From assembly GCA_003222975.1 (NCBI GenBank), contig QHXN01000014.1, positions 29,642-93,641 on the forward strand: a stretch of DNA of 64,000 nucleotides, in the 5' to 3' direction. Positions 23,638 to 33,040 of the stretch are shown piece by piece. The translations under genes were made by a program, and so were the position numbers. Each line of letters starts with the position of its first letter. Positions within the stretch are counted from its first letter, which is position 1. Source of the DNA: Acidobacteriota bacterium (lineage in GTDB: Bacteria; Acidobacteriota; Blastocatellia; Pyrinomonadales; Pyrinomonadaceae). The notes beneath the pieces were generated by a model that was given only the letters and a program-made list of their open reading frames with translations, was not told the origin of the DNA and ran no database searches.

Positions 23638-25671
23638 TTACGGCCATTCGCCGACGGTAAAAATGCCGTTGCCCTCCGTCCCTCCGTAGATTGCCGTCGG
23701 ATCATGCGGGTCGACGGCCAGGGTCAAGACATAATGTGCGGTCACTAGCGTCTTAACTCCCACCCAGGTTTTTCCCGCATCCTGGCTCTTAAAGACGCCT
23801 TGGTCGGTGCCCGCGTAAACCGTCCGGGCGTCCTTGGGATCAAAGGCCAGGGAGAGGACCCAGTGGTTGCCCAGCGCAGTGGCGGACCAACTCTTTCCCT
23901 TGTCTGTGCTTTTGAAGACCCCGCCGCTCGTCGAGGCGTCGGAGAAATCCCCGGAACCGACATAGAGTGTGCCGGAATCCTGGGGGTCAATTATCAAGGC
24001 CCTGACGCGCCGATCCGTCAATCCGGTGTTTACCTCTGACCAGGTTTTAGTGCCGTCGCTGCTCTTGAAAACTCCGCCGTCCGTCCCGGCGTAAACCGTC
24101 TCCGAGTCGTTGGGATCAACCGCCAGCACGAAGATGGGTCGCGGATGCATCAACTGTTGAATGGGGGTCACGCCGGCGACGTTCTCGTTGATCGCCCCGC
24201 GGCTGACGTCGGCCCAGGTCGCGCCTCGGTCCGTGCTCCTGAAAATTCCGCCGCCGTCCGTGCCGACGTAGACCGTGCCGTCACGGTGCGGGTCAATCGC
24301 GAGCGAGAAGACGCGCCGCCGGATGGTTCCCGCGCCGATCTGGACCCAGCTTCGCCCGCCGTCAGTGCTCTTGAAGACGCCCCCGGCTGAGCCGAGGAAC
24401 TGCTCTTGCGCGCCGACGTAGAGCGTCATCGGGTCTGTCGGGTCCACGACGAGAGCTTTGATGACAGGGTTGCGCAGGCCCGTGTTGATACTGGCCCAGT
24501 TCCGCCCCCTGTCGGCGCTCTTGAAGACTCCGGCACCCGCCGTCCCGGCATACAGCGTAGCCGAATTCCGTGGATCAACGGCCACCGCGAATACTACTTG
24601 GTTGGCGAGCGGAGCCGGAACCGCCCGCCAGCTTTGCCCGCCGTCGGTGCTCCTAAAGACACCGCCGCCCAGCGTCCCGGCATAAATAGTCTGCGGGTGT
24701 TGCGGGTCAATGCTGAGAGGCCAAACGATTCTATTGCTCAACCCGGCGCTGGCCTCCGACCAGTGCTGCCCCCGGTCAGAACTCAGAAAGACCCCTTCGC
24801 CCGTGCCTGCGTAAACGGTCTTGGGATCGCTCGGGCCGACCGTCAGCGAGAAGACGAGTTGCTGGGACAAAGTGTTCGTCGGCGGAGCCCAGTGCCTGCA
24901 TCCGTCGTCACTCTTGAAAATTCCTCCGCTCGTCCCGGCATAAACCGTCGCGGGATTATCCGGGGCGACCGCTAACGAGTAAATCCGGCGGTTTGTCAGG
25001 CCCTCGTTGCTCTCAGACCAGCGGACGCCGCCGTCCTCGCTCTTAAAGACCCCCCCGCCGAATGTTCCGGCATACAGCGTCTGCGTGTGATGCGGGTCAA
25101 CGGCGAGGGGCCAGATTACTAGGTTGGTTAGTCCGTCACTGGCTTTCGACCAAGTGCGCGCCCCGTCGGTACTCTTGAAGACCCCGCCGCCCGCCGTCCC
25201 GGCATACAGCGTGCCCGGAGACCGCGGATCGGGAACCAGCGACCAGACATCGCGGGTAGTTAACCCCGCGTCGGCCTCTGACCAGCTATTCGCCCCGTCC
25301 GTGCTTTTGTAAATGCCAACGTGCGTCCCAGCATAGATGACTCGCGAATCCGCGGGATCAATTACCAACGGCATTACGGTCAAGTCATTCAGCCCCGTGT
25401 TCGCAGGCGTCCAGTTACGGCCCCCGTCGGCGCTCTTGATGATGCCGCCGCCGTGGAGGCCAACATAGATGGTGTCGGTACGACGAGGGTCAATCGCGAT
25501 GCTGAAAGCCCAGCCCCCCGGCGGGCCGGAGCACCCCGGGCTCGGCGGCCCGCCTGCCGGGCCGCCACCCGTCGCGCCGGCTGTCCGCGCTGTCCCGCCG
25601 CATAACCCGACCGTTAAAAGTCCCACTAACAAGGCACCGAGTAACGCTCGGACGGATGTTTTTTCGTGCAC
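23638..25671 (-). CDS. Exported Asp-box (BNR) beta-propeller protein
   Basis: About 677 aa. The first GTG at 25680 has no spacing to a ribosome site, whereas the GTG at 25671 lies eight bases after GGGAG. After a signal peptide (LLGALLVGLLTVGLCGG) the protein is a chain of at least 13 repeats of about 43 residues. Each has a VDP...TLYAGT element followed by an Asp-box such as KSTDGGRSW, KSADGGRNW or RSTDRGATW. This pattern is that of BNR/sialidase-like and Ycf48-type propellers; the number suggests two adjacent seven-bladed propellers. A catalytic sialidase set (Arg triad, Tyr/Glu) was not seen, so a binding or structural role is more likely. Confidence 0.87.
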   Translation of the reverse strand: MHEKTSVRALLGALLVGLLTVGLCGGTARTAGATGGGPAGGPPSPGCSGPPGGWAFSIAIDPRRTDTIYVGLHGGGIIKSADGGRNWTPANTGLNDLTVMPLVIDPADSRVIYAGTHVGIYKSTDGANSWSEADAGLTTRDVWSLVPDPRSPGTLYAGTAGGGVFKSTDGARTWSKASDGLTNLVIWPLAVDPHHTQTLYAGTFGGGVFKSEDGGVRWSESNEGLTNRRIYSLAVAPDNPATVYAGTSGGIFKSDDGCRHWAPPTNTLSQQLVFSLTVGPSDPKTVYAGTGEGVFLSSDRGQHWSEASAGLSNRIVWPLSIDPQHPQTIYAGTLGGGVFRSTDGGQSWRAVPAPLANQVVFAVAVDPRNSATLYAGTAGAGVFKSADRGRNWASINTGLRNPVIKALVVDPTDPMTLYVGAQEQFLGSAGGVFKSTDGGRSWVQIGAGTIRRRVFSLAIDPHRDGTVYVGTDGGGIFRSTDRGATWADVSRGAINENVAGVTPIQQLMHPRPIFVLAVDPNDSETVYAGTDGGVFKSSDGTKTWSEVNTGLTDRRVRALIIDPQDSGTLYVGSGDFSDASTSGGVFKSTDKGKSWSATALGNHWVLSLAFDPKDARTVYAGTDQGVFKSQDAGKTWVGVKTLVTAHYVLTLAVDPHDPTAIYGGTEGNGIFTVGEWP

Positions 25672-25796
25672 GACGTACACTCCCTCGCTTGTCGCGCAAG
25701 CCGGACGAGCGTCGCCAAGCTTCCGCGGTTCCCCAGCCTTATACAGCCGCCCTCGCCGCTGCAGAAGACGGCGGCAACGAAGCCCCTCCCATACGA

Positions 25797-28094
25797 TCAG
25801 AAGTACCAGGCGAAGGCGACGCTGCCGAGATGATTTCTGGTGGGACTCGGATAAAAATAGCCTCCGAATCTATCGTTGACCACGATGTAGGAGGAGTATT
25901 GATCGTTGAACAGATTGTTCACGCGGTAGAGTAGCCGCAGGCTGAACCGTTTGAAGTAGCGGTCGTAGCCCCCGTACCAGTTCGCCACCTGGTAACTATT
26001 ATTTGCCACCGTGTTGGCGTCGTCGGCGAAAATTTTTCCGACCGCCTGCAAATCCAATCCGCTGTACAGACCTGAGTGGTGCGCGTACCTCAGGCTTGCG
26101 AAGAGGCGATTGACGGGGATGCCAGGGATCCTTCTCCCGCTGAAGTCCCCGAAGCCGTTGACGAATCTTCTGTAATAAAAGTCGGAGTAAGTATACCCGA
26201 CTCGCAGGCTCAGATCCTTGTAGAGGTTGGCTCCTCCGCCCAGCTCCAACCCGTTGTGTATCGCCTGCGCGGCGTTGATGAAGGTCTCCTGCGGAAAGCC
26301 GATCCCAGTCGGGACGATCTCGTCATTCACCCGCAACCGGAAGAGAGAGAAATTGAGGTAGACTTTCCGCGGCAGGGTGTAGAGCCCGCCGATCTCGTAG
26401 CTGGTTGAACGCTCCGGCCTGAGGTCAGGATTCAGTCCGCCCTTACCCTGCGGGTTCCGGCCAATCTCGGTGATCGTCGGCGGGTCGAACCCGGTGCTGA
26501 CGTTCGAGTAGAGCGAGAACGCCGGCTTGAAATGATAGGTCGCGCCGAACTGGTAGCTTAGTTTATCGAACAATCTCTCCCCGGAATCGTTGCCGTCGGT
26601 GAGCAGAAAGTCATCTATCCGGACGTGGACGCGCGAGTAGTTCAGCCCTATCCTGAAATCAAGCTTCTCGGTGATCCTCATGCTGTCAAGGAGGTAGAGG
26701 CCCGTGTTGTAGAGCCTACGGGTCTCGTCTCGCTGAACGCCGGCGCCCTTCGTCCCGGCGTTATTGTCGAAATCCTTTCTGGCCTCGTGATCATGCTGAA
26801 GTTCCGCGCCGAGGGTAAAAGTGTTCTTCGTCTTTCCGACCGCCCGCTTGAAGGAGTACCTCACGTCGCCGCCGAAGGAGTTTCTCTGCCCGTTGAGAAA
26901 GACGAAAGGGACCGGGACCTGAAAATTGAGGTGGCGGAAGTAGAACATGGCCGACAGAGACTTGTCATCACCCCACTGCCGATTGAAGTTCGTCCCGAAT
27001 TGCTCACGCGTGATGTTGCTCTGCGCGTCGAAGAGTTTGAAGAGGAAGCTGGCCTGTCGGCGGTCGGCCCGCAACTCCGCGGCGGACAAATTGCCGGGCA
27101 ACTGGCTCGCCGTGTCCGCCGTCCTGAAGAAGAAGGTCAGCCCGGAGCGCTCCCCCAGCTTCAGGTCGAGGCGGCTGTTGAGGTGGTAGGCGCGCAAGTT
27201 TTCGTGCTCGCGGTAGCCATCTTTGTCGGTGCGGGTAAAATTCAGGAGGTAATTGAGGCGCTTATAATTCCCCGATAGCTTGCCCTGGTTTTTCCAGAAG
27301 CCATAACTACCGAAGAGGGTCTTGGCCTCGATGAAGGGTACGGCGGAGCCTTTTTCCGTAATCACGTTGACGACGCCGCTCGAGCTGGCCCCATACTGCG
27401 CCGCCATAGGCCCTTTTACAATTTCCAGTCTCTCGGCGGAGTCCAGATCAATGCCCGTCAGGTCGGAGGTCTCGCCGGTTGAGTCGCTTTCGGGGATGCC
27501 GTCAACCAGCATCCTGATACTCCTGATTCCGAAGCTGGTGTTGAGACCCCGCCCGCGAATCGAAATCCTGACTTCCTGCGTTTCAGCCTGACTCTCGGCT
27601 TTGACCCCGGGAATTTCATTCAGCGCCTCGTCCAGCCCGACGGCCTTGGTCACTGCGAGCTCCCGGTCCGTGATTACGCCGACGCTCTGGGTGAGATCTT
27701 CCATCGGCTCCGGCTGGCCGCTGGCCGTGACGATCACCTCCTCTCTCAGCACCGGCTCGACGACCATCAGAAATTCGACCGGCCTCGACTCCTGCTCGGA
27801 GACCTTAACGCGCTCCTTCAAAGTTTTATAACCGAACGCGGAGATTTCCACCGAATAAGTCCCCACCGGCAGGCCGGGGAAACTGAAATCTCCCGCCGCG
27901 TCAACCTCAGCAGTCTTTCCGATCTCGACGATGGTGACGGTCGCGCGGGCGACGGGGGTGCGTCCGTGGGCATCAAGCACTTTGCCGACGAGTTTGCCGG
28001 TTCTGACCGCCGCGCCGGCCGCGGCGGAAAAACTCGCGGACGCTAAACAGAAGGCGAGCGCAATCAGGCGGGAGGCGATCCTTTTTCTGTTCAT
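25797..28094 (-). CDS. TonB-dependent outer-membrane receptor
   Basis: About 765 aa from ATG 28094 (preceded by GAGGAG). A signal peptide (RLIALAFCLASASFSAAAGA) is followed by a carboxypeptidase-regulatory-like Ig domain (KLVGKVLDAHGRTPVARATVT to about residue 110). Next is a TonB-box-like EEVIVTASG, then the plug (SVGVITDRELAVTKAVGLDEALNEIPGV ... IRGRGLNTSFGIRSIRMLVDGIP). The rest is a 22-strand-type barrel rich in aromatic/polar alternation, ending in GSVAFAWYF with the expected terminal Phe. It should import a siderophore, metal complex or carbohydrate through the outer membrane. Neighbouring redox and copper-type proteins suggest a metal or organic ligand, but the ligand is unknown. Confidence 0.93.
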   Translation of the reverse strand: MNRKRIASRLIALAFCLASASFSAAAGAAVRTGKLVGKVLDAHGRTPVARATVTIVEIGKTAEVDAAGDFSFPGLPVGTYSVEISAFGYKTLKERVKVSEQESRPVEFLMVVEPVLREEVIVTASGQPEPMEDLTQSVGVITDRELAVTKAVGLDEALNEIPGVKAESQAETQEVRISIRGRGLNTSFGIRSIRMLVDGIPESDSTGETSDLTGIDLDSAERLEIVKGPMAAQYGASSSGVVNVITEKGSAVPFIEAKTLFGSYGFWKNQGKLSGNYKRLNYLLNFTRTDKDGYREHENLRAYHLNSRLDLKLGERSGLTFFFRTADTASQLPGNLSAAELRADRRQASFLFKLFDAQSNITREQFGTNFNRQWGDDKSLSAMFYFRHLNFQVPVPFVFLNGQRNSFGGDVRYSFKRAVGKTKNTFTLGAELQHDHEARKDFDNNAGTKGAGVQRDETRRLYNTGLYLLDSMRITEKLDFRIGLNYSRVHVRIDDFLLTDGNDSGERLFDKLSYQFGATYHFKPAFSLYSNVSTGFDPPTITEIGRNPQGKGGLNPDLRPERSTSYEIGGLYTLPRKVYLNFSLFRLRVNDEIVPTGIGFPQETFINAAQAIHNGLELGGGANLYKDLSLRVGYTYSDFYYRRFVNGFGDFSGRRIPGIPVNRLFASLRYAHHSGLYSGLDLQAVGKIFADDANTVANNSYQVANWYGGYDRYFKRFSLRLLYRVNNLFNDQYSSYIVVNDRFGGYFYPSPTRNHLGSVAFAWYF

Positions 28095-28173
28095 CGTAGT
28101 CTCCTCACGAGGGTCAGGCCCAGTCCGCTTCATCTGGAAAGTTGCGCCGACCGCGGCGGCGGGCACCAGTTTA

Positions 28174-29286
28174 TCAATACACGTGGATGACGTTACGGCG
28201 AAGCGTGGTCTGATCTCCGGTGGTAATCCTGAGGCTGTATTCTTTAGCTGCGACCTCAGGCAAAGTGATTCTCGCGGACAAAAAGATGTTGGCCGTCAGC
28301 AACCTCACGTCGCTCGCCTGGATCGGACTACCGCCTTCATCGCCCGAAGGTATGAGTTCGACTTCGGAGTCTGGCGCGAAACCGGTCCCCACGATTCTTA
28401 AGGGGAGCGTACCCTTCAGCTCGCGCAACTTTTCGACGGGAAGGCTCTGAGGGTAGATGGCAAAGATCCTCGGCTTCGGCAAATCCTCGACGAAGACGTT
28501 AGCCGAGAGGTTGGGATTGTCAGGGCTGATGCGCGCCCAAGGGTCATGCGGCGTGAGGGCGAACTCCTGCTCTTTCCCTCCGCTACGAATTTTCGTGAGG
28601 CCGGAAATTTGGCCCTGAGCGTCAATCTTCAAGATCAGCTCGACTTCCTGCAAGCCGGCTAATCGTGAGATGTCCACGCGGTCGAGGACGACCTCGTCCC
28701 ATGCCGCGCGCCCTTGGCGTTGAAGGCTGACCGAGTCCTTTTGCAGAGACAGGGAGGCCAGCGCCCCCATCGTTGCCATGTCCCCGATGCCGATTTTGAG
28801 CCTCTCGTGGCCGCGCAGGACGGGCGCACAGATTCTGGCCGAAAGCACCAGGTCGCCGAACGTCTCAGCCCCGGAGAAGGCCAAGAGACCGCGCTCGTCC
28901 ACCGGCAGGATGAACTTGGCGACGAAAGTACCGTAGGCGTTGACGGTATCGGTCTGGTCTATCTTGAGGGCGCCGCCCCTGACGTTGAGCCCGTTAATGC
29001 GACCGAGGCTGAGAAAGTAGCCCCCCGCCCCGGCGGGCTTGCCGCCGATCTCCGGAGGCTGGAATCTGCCGTCCCGGTCGAAGGAATCCCTAAGAATTAG
29101 GCGGCCTCTGGAGGAGAGTGAAAGTTCGTCGATTAAGAAGCTGAAAGGCACCGGCTCGACTGCCGTATCGGACGTCTCATCCGCCGGCGCAGCCCGCGCT
29201 CCCCGCGTGGGCTGCGCGGGGCCGAGCGGGACAGAGCCGACCAGCAGCCACGCGAGCAGCAGGCCCAGATGTTTCGTTCGTCTCAT
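28174..29286 (-). CDS. Secreted protein of an unnamed family, paralogue 1
   Basis: The ORF starts at 29382 but the ATG at 29286 opens onto a signal peptide (HLGLLLAWLLVGSVPLGPAQ), giving 370 aa. After a short spacer come EPVPFSFLIDELSLSSRGRL and ILRDSFDRDGRFQPP. A central beta-rich region follows (GLLAFSGAETFGDLVLSARIC). The C-terminus reads KPRIFAIYPQSLP ... LPLRIVGTGFAPDSEVELIP ... RITTGDQTTLRRNVIHVY, which looks like an IPT/TIG Ig-like domain. It aligns along its whole length with the 31575-32855 protein, so the two are duplicates around a haem/copper and redoxin pair. Family and function are not recognised; an extracellular binding role is a guess. Confidence 0.75.
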   Translation of the reverse strand: MRRTKHLGLLLAWLLVGSVPLGPAQPTRGARAAPADETSDTAVEPVPFSFLIDELSLSSRGRLILRDSFDRDGRFQPPEIGGKPAGAGGYFLSLGRINGLNVRGGALKIDQTDTVNAYGTFVAKFILPVDERGLLAFSGAETFGDLVLSARICAPVLRGHERLKIGIGDMATMGALASLSLQKDSVSLQRQGRAAWDEVVLDRVDISRLAGLQEVELILKIDAQGQISGLTKIRSGGKEQEFALTPHDPWARISPDNPNLSANVFVEDLPKPRIFAIYPQSLPVEKLRELKGTLPLRIVGTGFAPDSEVELIPSGDEGGSPIQASDVRLLTANIFLSARITLPEVAAKEYSLRITTGDQTTLRRNVIHVY

Positions 29287-29378
29287 GGTACTCGCGTCCG
29301 GATCGTTCACGGCGCTCAGGCCGCGCCCGAAGAGTGCGGGCTTTGTCGAAATCACAGACGGCCCGCCGTTCGGGGCGG

Positions 29379-30704
29379 TCAACGGCTGAAGCCGAGTTGT
29401 TTGAGGACTGCGTTCCTCAGCTCCGCGGCCTCCGAACTTTTTTCCACCGCCACTTGAATAAAACAGAGGGCCATCTCGTCGGTAGTCTCTGACCCCCAGC
29501 CGACGCGCTCGGGCGGGCTGTTCGGGTTGCGCGGATTGTCCGCTGAATTGTCGAAAAAGGCTTCCATCTCGATGCGCGTGCCGGCGGGCAGCGCCAGCGG
29601 CGTCCGGTACTGATATTGGCTGTGCCAGTAGTAGTCCCAGTCCCTAATCCAGATCATCGGCACCGTAGCGCCCGTGCCGAGCGTGGCGGTGACCTTCATC
29701 TCGCGCCCCAGAAAGTGCATGTGCGGCGTGACGGAGATGACTTGCAGGTCGATCGGGGTGACGAACGAGGCCGTCACCCGGTGACGTTTAGCGCCCGGCG
29801 GGATATCCAGGTTACGCTGAAGCAGTGGGACGCTGATGGCGATCTTCCTCGGCGGAGTTTTAGAGAAGTAGAGTGCGATGCTCGATTGGTCTGTCTCCAC
29901 CTTACCCGTGGGGTGATAATGGTTCTGTATAACGAGGTCAGTTCCCTTCCGGACTACCTGCGCGACGCCGTCCGGCAGGCGGACGGCCGACGCCCCCGGA
30001 GACCAGCCGCCGAGCGCGCCCGACGGGGTGAAGCCCGGCCCGCCGAAGCTGCTATAGCCGACAGCCGGGTCTGCAGCATCTAGCCGGCGCGCGATCCCTG
30101 AATTGTCCAGATACGAGACTGAGTGATGCAGCACCCTGCGATTGCCGGGGCGGAATTCGAAGCCGCAGACGTATTGATCCTTGGGAAGATTCATGGGGAG
30201 AACGAAGGTCTGAAAGACATCGGGGCCGTCCGCCCTGACAGTGAACGGCTGCGGCATCCTCAAGACCATGTCGGGCTCGCCCATCCGCCAGCCCTCGGCG
30301 AAAGTCGGCGCGGGCGGCAGGTCGGCATCGTTACCTCTTAACATTCCCGTCTCGGCCCAACGCCGGAGCAGCGTAATCTCCTGATCGGTCAGGCGGCGCG
30401 CGCCGCGAAAGTCTCCGTAACCTGGCTCCGGCTTCCAGGGCGGCATGTAACGGGTCGCAGCCACTTCGGCCAGAAGCCGCGCCCGTTTCGCCGCGTCTTG
30501 ATAAGACTCCAGGGGGAAGGGCGCGACCTCGCCGCGGCGGTGGCAGGCCACGCAATTCTTGTAGAGAATCGGCGCGATGTCTTTGCTGTAAGTCATCGGG
30601 CCGAGTTCGGCTGGCGCTCGCTGGGCCAGACTGAGCGGGGCGAGCGCGGCCAGCAGGCCGGTGCAGGTCAGTCCGAGAGCGATGGGCACCCTGAAGCCGA
30701 TCAT
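29379..30704 (-). CDS. Haem c plus copper type II monooxygenase-like protein
   Basis: A 441-aa exported protein (signal IALGLTCTGLLAALAPLSLA). Residues 40-115 carry a cytochrome c-like haem site (LYKNCVACHRRGEVAPF) followed by RYMPPWKPEPGYGDF, familiar from Planctomycete/Acidobacteria cytochromes. The remaining two-thirds resembles the copper type II ascorbate-dependent monooxygenase (peptidylglycine hydroxylase-like) fold: a HHSVSYLD pair, NHYHPTG, and the HxH motif in TPHMHFLGREM, with DNSADNPRNP near the end. The first His pair and the HxH correspond to the two copper sites in that family. A GGGGAG lies before the ATG, which directly abuts the stop codon of the redoxin gene. It is likely a periplasmic copper redox enzyme; its substrate is unknown. 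Confidence 0.83.
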   Translation of the reverse strand: MIGFRVPIALGLTCTGLLAALAPLSLAQRAPAELGPMTYSKDIAPILYKNCVACHRRGEVAPFPLESYQDAAKRARLLAEVAATRYMPPWKPEPGYGDFRGARRLTDQEITLLRRWAETGMLRGNDADLPPAPTFAEGWRMGEPDMVLRMPQPFTVRADGPDVFQTFVLPMNLPKDQYVCGFEFRPGNRRVLHHSVSYLDNSGIARRLDAADPAVGYSSFGGPGFTPSGALGGWSPGASAVRLPDGVAQVVRKGTDLVIQNHYHPTGKVETDQSSIALYFSKTPPRKIAISVPLLQRNLDIPPGAKRHRVTASFVTPIDLQVISVTPHMHFLGREMKVTATLGTGATVPMIWIRDWDYYWHSQYQYRTPLALPAGTRIEMEAFFDNSADNPRNPNSPPERVGWGSETTDEMALCFIQVAVEKSSEAAELRNAVLKQLGFSR

Positions 30705-31376
30705 TTATCGCTCCCCAGGCGGCGTCGGCAAATAGCACCCGACCGCCTTGGTCACGGGGGCGGGAATCGGCAGGCCGGCGGCGATGGCATCAAGTGTCAG
30801 TTGCAAATCCCGCCGCGTCGGCTTCTCTCGAAACTTGCCCAGCCCCATGTAGAGGTCGTCTATTCGCCCGCGGTAGAGCAGTTCACCGCGCGGCGAAAGC
30901 ACGGCCACTTCGGGCGTCACCGTGACGCTAGTCCTCTTCGCCAGAATTTGCGTTGGGTCAAGCAGCACGGGGAACCTGTAGTCGAAATCCTGAACGGCCT
31001 TCAGGCCGCGGTCTCGCGCGCTGGGAGACGGATCAGAGAGCACGCCGTAGAAGGCGAAATTCTTCGGCGTGTACTCGGCCACGATTCTGTTGATCTCTGG
31101 CGAGTACCTGTTTGAGATCGGGCACTCGGCTTCGAGAAAGAAGAAGACTAGCGCGCGCTTCTCTCGCCATTCCTCTCGCCAGTGCTTTCTGCCTTCCACA
31201 TCCGATAGCGGGGCGTCCCATTCGGGCGATGAGGCTTGGCGCGGCTCACCCCCTTGCGCCCCCGGCGCCACCCTTGCCGGAATGAGCCGGACGCACACTG
31301 CGAATAACAGCAGGAGGGCGAAGAAACGTGTCAGAATCGTTCCGAACGGTTTTCCCTTGTCCATGTCCTGTTCCAT
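30705..31376 (-). CDS. Exported redoxin-like protein with a single active-site Cys
   Basis: A 223-aa thioredoxin-fold protein with an N-terminal membrane anchor or signal (FFALLLLFAVCVRLIPA). The expected active site is FFLEAECPISNRYSPE, with a CPIS rather than CxxC site; a second Cys occurs only near the C-terminus (AVGCYLPTPP). The strands VLLDPTQILAKRTSVTVTPEVAVLSPRGELLYRGRIDD follow the peroxiredoxin/redoxin pattern including the cis-Pro TPEV. It is directly joined to the haem/copper gene (stop and start abut). A second possible ATG is at 31364. This Cys-PIS redoxin next to a Planctomycete-type cytochrome is recurrent in Acidobacteria; it may act in copper delivery or thiol redox. Confidence 0.82.
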   Translation of the reverse strand: MEQDMDKGKPFGTILTRFFALLLLFAVCVRLIPARVAPGAQGGEPRQASSPEWDAPLSDVEGRKHWREEWREKRALVFFFLEAECPISNRYSPEINRIVAEYTPKNFAFYGVLSDPSPSARDRGLKAVQDFDYRFPVLLDPTQILAKRTSVTVTPEVAVLSPRGELLYRGRIDDLYMGLGKFREKPTRRDLQLTLDAIAAGLPIPAPVTKAVGCYLPTPPGER

Positions 31377-31574
31377 TGAGAGCCGGCCCAGAGTCTGCCG
31401 GCGCTGTTCCTACACGCCGTCCTAATCTGTCTGGTCGAGCCTTCAGGGCCGTGAGTATACGGCGCGGCGCTTCGCGCCGCCGCGCCATCCCGTGACTCTA
31501 CCGCCTTGCGCGGCGGCTCCGGTGATTCGCACCCGCCGCGCCGGACTCGCTTGATAGTGCCCGGACGGTCAGTC

Positions 31575-32855
31575 TCACCTGAGGCTCAGCGCATTCTCCG
31601 CGAGGGTGGTTTGCCCCGCCGTCGTCAGCCTGACCGAGTAAGAGTTGGCAGGCGTGCCCCGCATCTGAAACGTCGCCTCCAGCGACCCGTTATGTGGCGC
31701 GATGCGGACTCTGTCGGCCACAACAGGGGCCGCCCCTTGGCCGGCGGGGATCAATTCGACGCGCGTGTCCGGGCCGAAGCCGACGCCGGTGATTTGCAAG
31801 GTGACGGCGCCGCGCTGTAGCAACAACGCCTTGCGCGTGATTTCCTTTGGCGTGACCTGGGCTATGCGCGGCTTCGGCAGTATCTCGACAAAGATGCTGG
31901 CCGCGTATTTATCGTAGGTCGGGTCGAGAATGGCTTGCGGCCCGGCCCCGTTGAGTTTGAAGCGACGCACGCCGCTGCTGCTCGTCACCTCGGCGAGCCC
32001 TGACATCCGCCCTTCGGCGTTAACCATGAAAGTTAGCCGGACATCGGATATTCCCCGCAGCCGGGTCAGGTCGACTTGGTCGAGGATGATCTCTTGCCAT
32101 GGCCACTGCCCGTCCTTCATGGAAACGGCTTCGAGCGTGATGCGGTCTCTGCGCACCGAGAGTTTCCCGGCGGGGCGGCGCGCGCCGACATCCGTGAGAC
32201 CGAGCGTGAAGGTCTCGTAGCCCTGCAGGGCCGCCGCGTGGACGCGCGCCGAAAAGAGCAGGTCGCCGAACATTTCCTTACCCGAAAAAGTCGAGTTGCC
32301 TTGGTAAGTCCGCTTGTCGGCGAAGGCCGTCGAGGCGCCCGTGGCCTTGACCGGGATGGAGAACAGGGCGCCGAAGGAGGCCCCGAATGCGTCCGTGTAG
32401 ACTTCCGGGGCCTCGCCGCCACGCGCGGCGGTGGGGAGCCCGGCGGAAAGCGCCGCCCTGGCGGTTCCCGAACTTCGCAACGGCACGAGCGAAGTCGTCT
32501 TCAGGACGAGCGCCCCGTTCTGCACATCGGCAGCAGTGATATTGCCGTAGCGGACCTGATACTCGGTCTGCGCCGCGGCGAGACCCGGCCCTGCGTTGAG
32601 CGTGGCCCGGAATCTTCCCGACTCTTTGAAGTTGTCTTTGGCGATCAGCCTGTTCTTCGCGGCCAGAGAGATCTCTCCGATTTCCAGTTGGAAAGGCGAA
32701 GGTTCCATGGCCGCTTCCGCCGTTCGCGTTTGTGGTTGCGACGGCGTTTCGGCGGTAGGTGCCGACACCGCGGCCCCTTGTTGCGCTAGGCCGTCCGTCA
32801 CAAAGCATCCGAGAACCAGCGTCAGAATTAGCGTCCACCTCTTTAACAGTTCCAT
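31575..32855 (-). CDS. Secreted protein of an unnamed family, paralogue 2
   Basis: The ORF starts at 32981; the ATG at 32855 follows AGGAGGAGG and opens onto a signal peptide (RWTLILTLVLGCFVTDGLA), giving 426 aa. It is a full-length paralogue of the 28174-29286 protein: shared blocks are EPSPFQLEIGEISLAAKNRL, GRFRATL, the GKEMFGDLLFSARVHA block, the LDQVDLTRLRGISDVRL block, and the C-terminal KPRIAQVTPKEI ... LQITGVGFGPDTRVELIPA. It has an additional insertion of about 50 residues near residue 140. The IPT/TIG-like C-terminal part suggests an extracellular binding domain. No known enzyme motif was found. Confidence 0.75.
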   Translation of the reverse strand: MELLKRWTLILTLVLGCFVTDGLAQQGAAVSAPTAETPSQPQTRTAEAAMEPSPFQLEIGEISLAAKNRLIAKDNFKESGRFRATLNAGPGLAAAQTEYQVRYGNITAADVQNGALVLKTTSLVPLRSSGTARAALSAGLPTAARGGEAPEVYTDAFGASFGALFSIPVKATGASTAFADKRTYQGNSTFSGKEMFGDLLFSARVHAAALQGYETFTLGLTDVGARRPAGKLSVRRDRITLEAVSMKDGQWPWQEIILDQVDLTRLRGISDVRLTFMVNAEGRMSGLAEVTSSSGVRRFKLNGAGPQAILDPTYDKYAASIFVEILPKPRIAQVTPKEITRKALLLQRGAVTLQITGVGFGPDTRVELIPAGQGAAPVVADRVRIAPHNGSLEATFQMRGTPANSYSVRLTTAGQTTLAENALSLR

Positions 32856-33040
32856 GACGACCTCCTCCTGGGAGAAAGCGAGTTGCGATTCGCCGGGCGG
32901 CACGACACGCCGCCCGGAAGCCCGTTTCACCGGCACGATTGATTGCCGTTTGCGCTGCACCCTGCCCCGCTGCGGCTCCACGATAACGGCACAGAACGAA
33001 GAGGGCGCGGCCCCGCTGCCCTCGCAGGTGGCTGGCGGCC

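Noticed and set aside
23638-25671. A true sialidase
   Set aside because: Asp-boxes alone do not make a sialidase; the Arg triad and catalytic Tyr/Glu were not seen.
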